Shown here piece by piece: positions 1-5,904 of a stretch of DNA of 7,446 nt. The notes under the pieces are model-generated. The model was not told the origin of the DNA. It was given only the letters and a program-made list of their open reading frames with translations, and ran no database searches. A program made the position numbers and the translations under genes. The DNA is from Phycisphaerae bacterium (GTDB lineage Bacteria > Planctomycetota > Phycisphaerae > SM23-33). Where the stretch lies: NCBI GenBank assembly GCA_030754715.1, contig JASLZV010000081.1, positions 1 through 7,446 on the forward strand. Direction: 5' to 3'. Each line of letters opens with the position of its first letter. The first letter of the stretch is position 1.

Positions 1-22
1 GACAGTTACACTTGTCGGCCTC

Positions 23-1243
23 ATGGGCAGAATATCTCAAGGTGAGCAAACACAACAGCTGGAGATGCTGCTAGGCGGTTGCCAGAGCATCTACACGCGG
101 GAGGGACTGGCCGAGCGACTGATGGCTTCGGCGGCGCAAAACCGCCCCCTGCGCGTCAAACTGGGTCTGGACCCCACCGCCCCCGACATCCACTTGGGAC
201 ACACCGTTGTGCTGCGCAAGATGCGACAATTCCAGGACTTAGGACACAAGGCCGTCCTGATTATCGGCGATTACACCTCGCGCATCGGCGATCCGAGCGG
301 CGTGAACAAGACCCGCCCGGTACTGACGTTGGAGCAAATCGAGATCAACTCCAAGACCTACTTCGACCAGGCCGGCAAGATACTCGACACCTCGCCGGAC
401 AAACTTGAGGTTCGCCACAACAGCGAGTGGCTGGAGAAACTCAACTTTGCCGACATACTCAATCTGGCCTCTCAGATGACAGTTGCCCGGATGATGGAAC
501 GCGACACTTTCGAGCAGCGTTACAAGGCTGGCGTGCCCATCGGCGTGCATGAGTTCCTTTATCCACTGATGCAGGGATACGACAGTATCTGCATCGAGGC
601 GGACGTGGAACTCGGCGGCACGGACCAGACGTTCAATAATCTAGTCGGCCGAGACCTCCAGAGGACCCGTGGCCAGACCCCGCAAGTTGTCCTGATCATG
701 CCGATCCTCGCCGGGCTGGACGGCCGGGATAAAATGAGTAAATCCAAGGGCAATTACATCGGAATCACCGATGAGCCTGATGACATGTTCGGCAAAGTCA
801 TGAGCATTCCTGACGACCTCATGGCCGGTTATTTTGCGTTGCTCACCGACCTGCCTGACAAGCAAATCGATGCAATGGTGGACCCCGGCAAGACCCACCT
901 GCGCCAGGCCAAGGCCGAGTTGGGCAGGATGATCGTGACCCGGTATCACAGCCGGGCTGCTGCCGAGGCTGCTGCCGCCGAATTCGACCGCGTCTTTAGC
1001 CAGAAAGAGATGCCCTCCGACATGCCGGAAATCCGCGTGCCCGGCGGGACGGTCGGAATTGTGGACCTGATCGTAGCCGCCCGGTTTGCCAAGTCCAAAG
1101 GCGAGGCACGGCGCCTGGTCAAACAGAACGCCGTCAGCATCGACAACCGGAGGATTACCGACACCGAGGCCAACATCGAAGTGAGTGATGGACAGGTTCT
1201 GAAGGTTGGCAAACGCCGATTCGGAAGGCTCAAGCCAATTTGA
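23..1243 (+). CDS. tyrS: Tyrosyl-tRNA synthetase (TyrRS)
   Basis: This cytoplasmic class I aminoacyl-tRNA synthetase charges tRNA-Tyr with tyrosine using ATP. The 406-residue protein carries the HIGH signature as HLGH (57-60) in the Rossmann-fold catalytic domain. It has the tyrosine-binding segment YPLMQGYDS (180-188) followed by LGGTDQ (197-202), and the KMSKS loop (237-241). A C-terminal S4 RNA-binding domain runs from about 346 to 406. Length and order are normal for the TyrRS subgroup with a short linker and S4 domain. The ATG at 23 has no clear Shine-Dalgarno, and the frame stays open to the left edge, so the true start could lie outside the window; the N-terminal residues before about 12 are the uncertain part. 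It is the only plus-strand gene and converges on the aldolase gene. Family assignment is secure. Confidence 0.96.
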   Translation: MGRISQGEQTQQLEMLLGGCQSIYTREGLAERLMASAAQNRPLRVKLGLDPTAPDIHLGHTVVLRKMRQFQDLGHKAVLIIGDYTSRIGDPSGVNKTRPVLTLEQIEINSKTYFDQAGKILDTSPDKLEVRHNSEWLEKLNFADILNLASQMTVARMMERDTFEQRYKAGVPIGVHEFLYPLMQGYDSICIEADVELGGTDQTFNNLVGRDLQRTRGQTPQVVLIMPILAGLDGRDKMSKSKGNYIGITDEPDDMFGKVMSIPDDLMAGYFALLTDLPDKQIDAMVDPGKTHLRQAKAELGRMIVTRYHSRAAAEAAAAEFDRVFSQKEMPSDMPEIRVPGGTVGIVDLIVAARFAKSKGEARRLVKQNAVSIDNRRITDTEANIEVSDGQVLKVGKRRFGRLKPI

Positions 1244-1352
1244 TCATTTCTTGCGATGCCACACCTGGAGATTTCATCAGATTACTCATGAAGATGCCCG
1301 TGGTGGTAGCCTCAGGGCTCCGTTTGCCCCGAACGGGATGGACCTCACACGA

Positions 1353-2378
1353 CTACTTCTCTATGTAGAAGTCCACTATTTCCTTGCACGTCGTCAGGGG
1401 AACCTTGTCCGCGTTGCCGGCCTGTCCGAAGGCAATCATGCGGATCTTGCATACTTCCGCCATGGCCGCGCGGGCCGGCTTCAGGTAGGCGCGCAGGTCG
1501 AACTGGTCCGGTTCTGTCGCCAGGAACTTCCGGATCGCCCCGGTCATGGCCAGGCGGTTGTCGGTGTCCACGTTGACCTTGTGAACGCCGTTGCTGATCC
1601 CCCGCCTGATCTCCTCCAGCGGCACACCGTAGGTCTGCTTAATCTGCCCGCCGTACTGATTAATAATGTCCTGCAGTTTCTGGGGAACGCTCGACGAACC
1701 GTGCATCACCAAGTGCGTGTTCGGCAGGCGCCTGTGAATCTCTTCAATCAGGTCCATCTTCAGCACCTCGCCGGTGGGCTTCCTCGAGAACTTGTAGGCT
1801 CCATGGCTGGTGCCGATGGCAAGGGCCAGTGCGTCCACGTTGGTCTCGGCGACGAACTGCTCCGCCTGTTCGGGGTCGGTCAGATGAACCATCGCCTCTT
1901 CCTGACTTAGGCCCGCGCCGTGTCCGTCCTCGATACCGCCCAGCGCACCCAGTTCACCCTCAACAGATACCCCTACTGCATGGGCCGTGTCCACGACCTT
2001 CTTGGTCACCTCAACGTTGTATTCGTAACTGCTGGGGTTCTTGCCGTCTTCGCTCAGCGAACCGTCCATCATCACGGACGTATAACCCTGGTCGATTGCA
2101 CTCATGCACGTTTCGGGGCTGTTGCCGTGGTCCTGGTGCATCACAATGGGAATATTGGGATTCAACTCCACCGCCGCAAGCATCAAGTGACGAAGGTACG
2201 CGTCGTTGCTGTATTTCCGGGCGCCGCGGCTGGCCTGAATGATCACTGGCGAATCGGTCTCCTGGGCGGCCGTCATGATCGCCTGAATCTGTTCCATGTT
2301 ATTGACATTCAATGCGGCCACGCCGTAATCATTTTCCGCCGCATGATCCAACAGAGTTAGCAACGGTATCAGTGGCAT
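1353..2378 (-). CDS. fba: Class II fructose-bisphosphate aldolase, Calvin-cycle (CbbA-like) subtype
   Basis: This zinc-dependent aldolase reversibly cleaves fructose 1,6-bisphosphate to dihydroxyacetone phosphate and glyceraldehyde 3-phosphate in glycolysis and gluconeogenesis. The 341-residue protein shows NVNNMEQ (24-30), the catalytic and metal site HQDHG (81-85, with Asp83 as likely catalytic acid/base and His84 as a zinc ligand), GELG (141-144), TSHGAYKF (190-197, His192), MHGSSSVPQ (225-233, His226) and the phosphate-binding KVNVDTDNR (267-275). These match the subtype known from CbbA of Calvin-cycle bacteria, but members also occur in heterotrophs, so this does not show CO2 fixation. 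The frame opens upstream at 2444, but I chose the ATG at 2378. It has AGAGGT six bases upstream, the protein begins as the family does, and the likely transcription start (about 2450) leaves no room for a ribosome site before 2444. It has its own promoter. Confidence 0.95.
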   Translation of the reverse strand: MPLIPLLTLLDHAAENDYGVAALNVNNMEQIQAIMTAAQETDSPVIIQASRGARKYSNDAYLRHLMLAAVELNPNIPIVMHQDHGNSPETCMSAIDQGYTSVMMDGSLSEDGKNPSSYEYNVEVTKKVVDTAHAVGVSVEGELGALGGIEDGHGAGLSQEEAMVHLTDPEQAEQFVAETNVDALALAIGTSHGAYKFSRKPTGEVLKMDLIEEIHRRLPNTHLVMHGSSSVPQKLQDIINQYGGQIKQTYGVPLEEIRRGISNGVHKVNVDTDNRLAMTGAIRKFLATEPDQFDLRAYLKPARAAMAEVCKIRMIAFGQAGNADKVPLTTCKEIVDFYIEK

Positions 2379-2384
2379 GCATCT

Positions 2385-2390
2385 ACCTCT
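2385..2390 (-). promoter_or_regulatory. Ribosome binding site of fba
   Basis: The minus strand reads AGAGGT, six bases before the ATG at 2378. This Shine-Dalgarno match decides the aldolase start in favour of the internal ATG over the upstream in-frame ATG at 2444. Confidence 0.75.
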
Positions 2391-2418
2391 CAATCTTAAC
2401 CAGGATTCCTCGAAAACC

Positions 2419-2449
2419 GTGGGGCCTCGTACGTAACACCCCACACGAG
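2419..2449 (-). promoter_or_regulatory. Structured leader of fba: two competing stem-loops
   Basis: In the minus-strand transcript CUCGU (2449-2445) can pair with ACGAG (2430-2426). The directly adjacent GUGGGG (2444-2439) can pair with CCCCAC (2424-2419). The two pairings interleave, so they are mutually exclusive hairpins or, less likely given the very short connecting loops, a pseudoknot. The second stem is followed by GG and then UUUU, resembling a weak intrinsic terminator. If transcription starts about six or seven bases after the TATAAT, this structure sits at the extreme 5' end of the fba mRNA. It may protect the mRNA or act as an attenuator. It could also be chance; no known riboswitch class is recognised. 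Confidence 0.4.
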
Positions 2450-2455
2450 CGAAGG

Positions 2456-2484
2456 ATTATACGAACAGGCGCCTCACAGGAAAA
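2456..2484 (-). promoter_or_regulatory. Predicted sigma70-type promoter of fba
   Basis: The minus strand has a perfect TATAAT at 2461-2456. Seventeen bases upstream lies a poor -35 hexamer, TTTTCC (2484-2479), which begins right after the nnrE stop codon. The expected transcription start is near 2450, giving a leader of about 70 bases before the fba ATG. The -10 match is strong and well placed; the weak -35 suggests an activator or moderate strength. Confidence 0.6.
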
Positions 2485-2485
2485 G

Positions 2486-3172
2486 TCATTTCTTCCCCCC
2501 GCCCGCGATTTGTGCTACCAGTTCAGACGGGATGCCTATGTCGGCTACATGGACCTGGCCGGTAAACTCCCGGGCCGCCGGTGAGTCGAAGCCCTTCTTG
2601 CGGGCGAGAAACGTGACGGTGAGTTTCGCCCTGACCGCCGGACCGTCGGCCTGTCCGGTGTCGCAGTCCAGACCGGTGGGGATATCGACGGCCACCACGG
2701 GTCTGCCCGCGGCGTTGATTTGCTCGACGGCCGCCGCTGCGTCTCCTCGAAGCGCGCCACGAATCCCTGTCCCCCCCACCGCATCCACGATCACGTCGAA
2801 ACTCTTCAATGCCTCACCCAGGCGGGCAATCTCCCCACCGGCCAGTTGGCGGATGTCGTGTCTGAGTTTGGCGATGATGCTTAGATTGACGGCCGCGTCC
2901 CCGGTAATTTTCTCCGGCGGGCACGTGATAAAGGTGACCACACGGCTACCCCGCACGGCCAGATGGCGGGCAACCACGTAGCCGTCGCCACCGTTGTTGC
3001 CGGCCCCGGATACAACGACAATCGACTTCTCTGCCGTCCCCCCGATAAACTCTTCAACAGCGTCAGCGCAGTTCCGGCCGGCGTTTTCCATCAGAATCAC
3101 ACCCGGAATGCCGAGCACCTCGATGGCCGTGCGGTCAATCGTGCGGACCTGATCTCGTGAAAGGGACGCCAT
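2486..3172 (-). CDS. nnrE: NAD(P)H-hydrate epimerase (YjeF N-terminal domain), stand-alone
   Basis: This enzyme repairs damaged nicotinamide cofactors by interconverting the R and S forms of NAD(P)H hydrate, so that the S-specific dehydratase NnrD can restore NAD(P)H. The 228-residue protein covers only the YjeF_N domain. It shows LMENAGRN (27-34), the nucleotide and phosphate loop NNGGDGYVVARHL (59-71), the acidic metal-site segment DAVGGTG (130-136), DIPTGLDCDTG (163-173) and, near the end, ARKKGF (190-195) with VADIGIP (209-215). The C-terminal ADP/ATP-dependent dehydratase domain found in fused YjeF proteins is absent, so NnrD must be encoded elsewhere. The ATG at 3172 gives the normal family N-terminus, although no good Shine-Dalgarno precedes it. 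It follows trx by 83 bases without a clear promoter or terminator, so it is probably cotranscribed with trx. A G7 run lies in the codons of the GGT motif (2771-2777). Confidence 0.92.
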   Translation of the reverse strand: MASLSRDQVRTIDRTAIEVLGIPGVILMENAGRNCADAVEEFIGGTAEKSIVVVSGAGNNGGDGYVVARHLAVRGSRVVTFITCPPEKITGDAAVNLSIIAKLRHDIRQLAGGEIARLGEALKSFDVIVDAVGGTGIRGALRGDAAAAVEQINAAGRPVVAVDIPTGLDCDTGQADGPAVRAKLTVTFLARKKGFDSPAAREFTGQVHVADIGIPSELVAQIAGGGKK

Positions 3173-3255
3173 GAAACTGTTACCCCACAGACTACAACGC
3201 GGTCCGGGGGCACCTGGCCCGCGGAAGGCGGCCTCTGCGACGAATGAGAAAACTC

Positions 3256-3588
3256 CTAGCCAAGCAGTTCGTCGATTGCGGCGGTAAGGTCGACTTTCTT
3301 CTGCAGGCCGACGAGTTTCTTGGCCATCTGCCCGTCCTTGAACAGGATAACGGTGGGAATCGAACTGATGTTGAACTTTATTGACGTCTCCCGGCTGCTG
3401 TCGGTATCGACGTTGCCCACCTTGATCTTACCGGCATAATCGGCGGCTATTTCCTCGATGATCGGGGCTAGCATCTTGCACGGCATGCACCACTCGGCCC
3501 CGAAATCGACCAGGACGGATAGGCCGGAGTTTGTCACCTCGGCCTCAAAATTCTCATCCGTTAGTTCCAACACATTCTCAGCCGCCAT
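3256..3588 (-). CDS. trxA: Thioredoxin with atypical CMPC active site
   Basis: This small cytoplasmic thiol-disulfide oxidoreductase reduces protein disulfides and is itself reduced by thioredoxin reductase. At 110 residues it is a single complete thioredoxin fold with no signal peptide or membrane anchor. The redox motif is WCMPCK (33-38), so the usual CGPC is CMPC. The preceding DFWA segment is DFGA (28-31), losing the tryptophan that packs on the active site in E. coli Trx. The buried acid Asp28 and the cis-proline Pro78 (in SSIPTV) are kept, so the protein should be catalytic. The ATG at 3588 has a strong AAGGAG six bases upstream and lies about 40 bases downstream of a near-consensus promoter. 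It is followed by nnrE at 83 bases. The family call is secure; whether it serves as the general TrxA or as a specialised thioredoxin is not settled by sequence. Confidence 0.95.
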   Translation of the reverse strand: MAAENVLELTDENFEAEVTNSGLSVLVDFGAEWCMPCKMLAPIIEEIAADYAGKIKVGNVDTDSSRETSIKFNISSIPTVILFKDGQMAKKLVGLQKKVDLTAAIDELLG

Positions 3589-3594
3589 AAAGAT

Positions 3595-3600
3595 CTCCTT
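3595..3600 (-). promoter_or_regulatory. Ribosome binding site of trxA
   Basis: The minus strand reads AAGGAG, six bases before the ATG at 3588. This is the strongest Shine-Dalgarno in the window and fits a highly translated gene. Confidence 0.85.
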
Positions 3601-3635
3601 GCAGGTCGGGTTACCGACATCTCACCATCTTTCGA

Positions 3636-3664
3636 ATCGTAGGCGCTGCGACTGGCTTTGTCAA
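3636..3664 (-). promoter_or_regulatory. Near-consensus sigma70-type promoter of trxA
   Basis: On the minus strand a perfect -35 hexamer TTGACA (3664-3659) is followed after exactly 17 bases by TACGAT (3641-3636), which matches TATAAT at four of six positions including the key TA and final T. The expected start of transcription is near 3629, giving a leader of about 40 bases. It lies in the 111-base gap after murQ, so trxA (and probably nnrE) has a transcription unit separate from the cell-wall recycling genes upstream. Confidence 0.78.
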
Positions 3665-3668
3665 CCTG

Positions 3669-3696
3669 GCCGTTTCTCGACAGTTCCCGGAACGGC
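3669..3696 (-). repeat. Inverted repeat between murQ stop and trxA promoter
   Basis: GCCGTT (3669-3674) and AACGGC (3691-3696) form a perfect 6-base inverted repeat with 16 bases between. The spacer overlaps a second small palindrome, GTTCCCGGAAC (3683-3693). The element starts three bases after the murQ stop codon and ends four bases before the trxA -35 box. It could be a weak rho-independent-like terminator of murQ without a U tract, or a protein-binding site for trxA control. It may be chance. Confidence 0.3.
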
Positions 3697-3699
3697 TAA

Positions 3700-4632
3700 T
3701 TACTTGCCACGTCGACGGCGCGGCCGATGTTGCGTATCACGCGAGATCGCCTTTCGCAGGGATTGGTTCGCACTGTTCAAGATCTTGCGCGCCCGGACAG
3801 ATGAAACGTCTCTGAAAAACATCACCAGGGCGACCTTGACGGCCCCTTCCGCCCCGACAAGCAGTTTGCGCGCCTTTTGCCGGCCCACCCCGGCCAGTTC
3901 CATCACGATTCGCTCCGACCGGTCACGAAGTTTTTCGTTCGTGGCCCGCAGATCCACCATCAGGTTTTCGTAAACCTTGCCGAGTCTGATCATCACCGTG
4001 GTGGTCAGCGTGTTGAGCACGAGCTTGGTGGCCGTGCCCGCCTTCATGCGAGTTGAGCCGGTGACGACCTCCGGACCGACCACCGGGCTAATTACAATAT
4101 CCGCCGCCGCGCAGCGGGGCGATTCCGGCGAACATGTCACAAGCACCGTTGCCGCCCCAACTTCACGCCCACGTTTCACAGCCTCAAGCACAAACGGCGT
4201 GAGCCCACAGGCCGCAATTCCCACCACCACGTCGCGACCGGTGATTCTCTTTGCGTTCACTGCGCTCCGGCCGTCTTCGGCGCAATCTTCAGCCCCCTCC
4301 ACCGATCGCACCAGTGCCCTGCGCCCTCCGGCAATAATGCCCTGAACCATCGACGGCCGGATGCCGAAAGTCGGCGGGCACTCAGACGCGTCGAGCATAC
4401 CCAGGCGGCCGCTTGTGCCTGCCCCCACGTAGATCAGCCTCCCCCCCCGCCGCAATCGCTCGGTAATCAACTCGGCGGCCGAGGCGATCTCCTTACGATG
4501 CTTCGCCACTGCCGGTGCGACACGCGCGTCTTCGGCGTTAATCACGTCCACAATCTCCAGCGTGTCCATCCGATCCAGCCGGCGGCTGCGCGGGTTGCGC
4601 TTCTCGGTTGTAAGTCTAGAACGGTCTTTCAT
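3700..4632 (-). CDS. murQ: N-acetylmuramic acid 6-phosphate etherase
   Basis: MurQ cleaves the D-lactyl ether of MurNAc-6-phosphate, giving GlcNAc-6-phosphate and D-lactate in the cytoplasm. It is the step after AnmK in peptidoglycan recycling. The 310-residue protein (E. coli MurQ is about 298) has the SIS sugar-phosphate isomerase fold with YVGAGTSGRLG (68-78), DASECPPT (81-88, Glu84 matching the catalytic Glu of E. coli MurQ), VEGAED (111-116, Glu115 matching the second catalytic Glu) and TGSTRMKAGTATKLVLN. The segment usually written SGRTPYV reads CGLTPFV here (142-148). The C-terminus ends in a short arginine-rich tail. The frame extends upstream to 4803, but that part lies inside anmK. 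The ATG at 4632, one base after the anmK stop, fits the family N-terminus and suggests translational coupling. No strong ribosome site precedes it. A G8 run crosses codons 62-65. Confidence 0.95.
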   Translation of the reverse strand: MKDRSRLTTEKRNPRSRRLDRMDTLEIVDVINAEDARVAPAVAKHRKEIASAAELITERLRRGGRLIYVGAGTSGRLGMLDASECPPTFGIRPSMVQGIIAGGRRALVRSVEGAEDCAEDGRSAVNAKRITGRDVVVGIAACGLTPFVLEAVKRGREVGAATVLVTCSPESPRCAAADIVISPVVGPEVVTGSTRMKAGTATKLVLNTLTTTVMIRLGKVYENLMVDLRATNEKLRDRSERIVMELAGVGRQKARKLLVGAEGAVKVALVMFFRDVSSVRARKILNSANQSLRKAISRDTQHRPRRRRGK

Positions 4633-4633
4633 T

Positions 4634-5839
4634 TTATGGTCTTCGGCCTCTGGCAACTTTCCCCAGCACGATTTTCCCCAGCACCACGGGGCCTGACGCG
4701 CCGGTTGCCGCCGGAACGTTGCCCACCCGGCCGCAGATTGTCTCGCGGGCCAGTATCGCGAAACACACCGCCTCTTTGCCCTCGGCGTCCAGACCGTGGG
4801 CATCCGAGATGGTCAACCTTGCCTCCCGGAGGCGGTCACGCAGCATGGCCACCAGCGTACTGTTCCGCGACCCGCCTCCACAGAGGATTACTTCATCGAT
4901 TGGCCCGGGCACGAAGCGGCGATAGGCTTTGGCGATGCTTTCTGCGGTGAAGGCCGTCGCTGTGGCCAGAATGTCTTCAGGCCCCAGGCCGTCTGCCCGC
5001 CCGCGGTCGAACAGCGCGTCAGAAAATGTCCTGCCGAATTCCTCGCGGCCGGTCGTCTTGGGCGGCCGGCGACGAAGATAAGGATGCTTCATCAACTCAC
5101 CAAGCAGCGCGTGGCTGACCTTCCCCCTCGCGGCGATTGCCCCGCCACTGTCGAACCGGCGATTCTGCGCGGTAATCCGCTGCATGATGCAGTCGATCAC
5201 CATGTTGCCCGGACCAGTGTCCATGGCCACTATATTCTGGAGCTTGGCCCCAGCCGGCAGGTAAGTCACGTTGGCAATTCCGCCGATGTTCTGGACGGCG
5301 CGGCTGCGGCGACGGTGAGCGAACAGCAGCCAATCGGCATAAGGCACCAGCGGTGCGCCGTGTCCACCGGCTGCGATGTCGCGCGGGCGAAAATCCGCCA
5401 CCGTGGTGATACCCGTACGCTCGGCAATCACCGACGGTTCGCCTATCTGAAGAGTTGAGCGAACCTTGCGCCCCCGAAATCGCCTGGCAGCAGGCAGATG
5501 GCGAATGGTCTGGCCGTGCGAGCCAATCAGGTCGATGCTGCCAAGATCGATCCCACTGTCGGTGGCCAGGCGAACCACCGCATCGGCAAAAACTTCACCC
5601 AGAACGAAATTGAGGTGGCAGATTTCGTCCACATCGGCACAACGAGCCTGGGCAAGGTCCAGAACCTGCCGCCGCAGTTTCCGACTGTATGGGTAAGTGG
5701 CAAAGGCTTTGACCCTGATCCGGCGGCCGGAACCAAAGTCCGTAATTGCCGCGTCCACCCCGTCGGCAGACGTACCGGACATCAGCCCCACTACGCGAAG
5801 ATTCGATTTTGCGCCCAGTTTTTCCACAATGCCGGTCAC
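4634..5839 (-). CDS. anmK: Anhydro-N-acetylmuramic acid kinase
   Basis: AnmK uses ATP to open the 1,6-anhydro ring of anhydro-MurNAc and phosphorylate it to MurNAc-6-phosphate, the substrate of the neighbouring MurQ. The 401-residue cytoplasmic protein has the ASKHA (sugar kinase/actin) layout: phosphate loop GLMSGTSADGVDAA (18-31), GSHGQTIRH (106-114), VADFRPRDIAAGGHGAPLVP (147-166), NIGGIANVTYL (184-194), DTGPGN (207-212, containing the probable catalytic Asp) and an adenosine-side loop CGGGSRN near the C-terminus. Family members usually have GGQGAP where this one has GGHGAP. The start is a GTG at 5839, with AGGG eight bases upstream, nested in the string ATGTGA. The last residues contain a duplicated VLGK unit. 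It begins 65 bases after the SGNH hydrolase gene, and its stop is one base from the murQ start. Confidence 0.95.
   Translation of the reverse strand: MTGIVEKLGAKSNLRVVGLMSGTSADGVDAAITDFGSGRRIRVKAFATYPYSRKLRRQVLDLAQARCADVDEICHLNFVLGEVFADAVVRLATDSGIDLGSIDLIGSHGQTIRHLPAARRFRGRKVRSTLQIGEPSVIAERTGITTVADFRPRDIAAGGHGAPLVPYADWLLFAHRRRSRAVQNIGGIANVTYLPAGAKLQNIVAMDTGPGNMVIDCIMQRITAQNRRFDSGGAIAARGKVSHALLGELMKHPYLRRRPPKTTGREEFGRTFSDALFDRGRADGLGPEDILATATAFTAESIAKAYRRFVPGPIDEVILCGGGSRNSTLVAMLRDRLREARLTISDAHGLDAEGKEAVCFAILARETICGRVGNVPAATGASGPVVLGKIVLGKVARGRRP
4656..4685 (-). repeat. 15-base tandem duplication at the 3' end of anmK
   Basis: Two adjacent 15-base units (4656-4670 and 4671-4685) agree at 13 of 15 positions and encode VLGKI followed by VLGKV, in frame, just before the end of AnmK. 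Family proteins usually carry this VLG segment once near the C-terminus. A slipped-strand duplication that lengthened the tail by five residues is the simplest explanation. Confidence 0.7.
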
Positions 5840-5847
5840 ATCCAGGA

Positions 5848-5851
5848 CCCT
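5848..5851 (-). promoter_or_regulatory. Possible ribosome binding site of anmK (GTG start)
   Basis: AGGG on the minus strand lies eight bases before the GTG at 5839 and six before an out-of-frame ATG at 5841 that is followed immediately by TGA. It is the only Shine-Dalgarno-like string close to the start and supports initiation here rather than at the GTG of codon 5. Confidence 0.4.
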
Positions 5852-5870
5852 AATGGTTGTTCGGTGTCTC

Positions 5871-5885
5871 GGCGGCCGGCCCGCC
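5871..5885 (-). repeat. GC-only stem-loop between SGNH hydrolase gene and anmK
   Basis: GGCGG and CCGCC pair around a 5-base loop, forming a strong short hairpin in the 65-base gap. No U tract follows, so it is not a standard terminator. It may trim or protect the ends of a processed operon transcript, or may simply reflect local GC richness. Confidence 0.3.
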
Positions 5886-5904
5886 CTACCATGCCCGCGG
5901 GAGG

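Noticed and set aside
1244..1352. Bidirectional terminator between the convergent tyrS and fba genes
   Set aside because: Only weak 4-5 base stems are visible (for example CCGTT/AACGG at 1320-1336) and none is followed by a T run on either strand; termination must occur here or use Rho, but no intrinsic terminator can be supported.
1353..1372. Small inverted repeat at the end of fba (ACTTCT/AGAAGT near 1355-1372)
   Set aside because: It lies within the last codons of fba, is only six bases long and has no T run, so it is more easily explained by the coding sequence.
1206..1910. Plus-strand 234-residue open frame overlapping the tyrS end and the aldolase gene
   Set aside because: It lies antisense to the secure aldolase gene, has a histidine- and leucine-rich composition typical of reverse-strand shadows, and has no family motif.
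2379..2444. In-frame N-terminal extension of the aldolase to an ATG at 2444
   Set aside because: The extra 22 residues match nothing in the family, the ATG lies almost at the predicted transcription start, and a good ribosome site supports the ATG at 2378.
3173..3255. Promoter or terminator between trxA and nnrE
   Set aside because: I could not find a -10/-35 pair with acceptable spacing or a stem with a T run; cotranscription from the trxA promoter is simpler.
3458..3973. Plus-strand 171-residue open frame across the trxA-murQ gap
   Set aside because: It is antisense to trxA and the end of murQ, has no ribosome site or recognisable motif, and is rich in Ser/Arg as expected for a shadow.
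4633..4803. Extended MurQ reading frame starting at 4803
   Set aside because: The added residues are a Trp/Arg-rich shadow of the anmK 3' end; the ATG at 4632 matches the family start and sits one base after the anmK stop.
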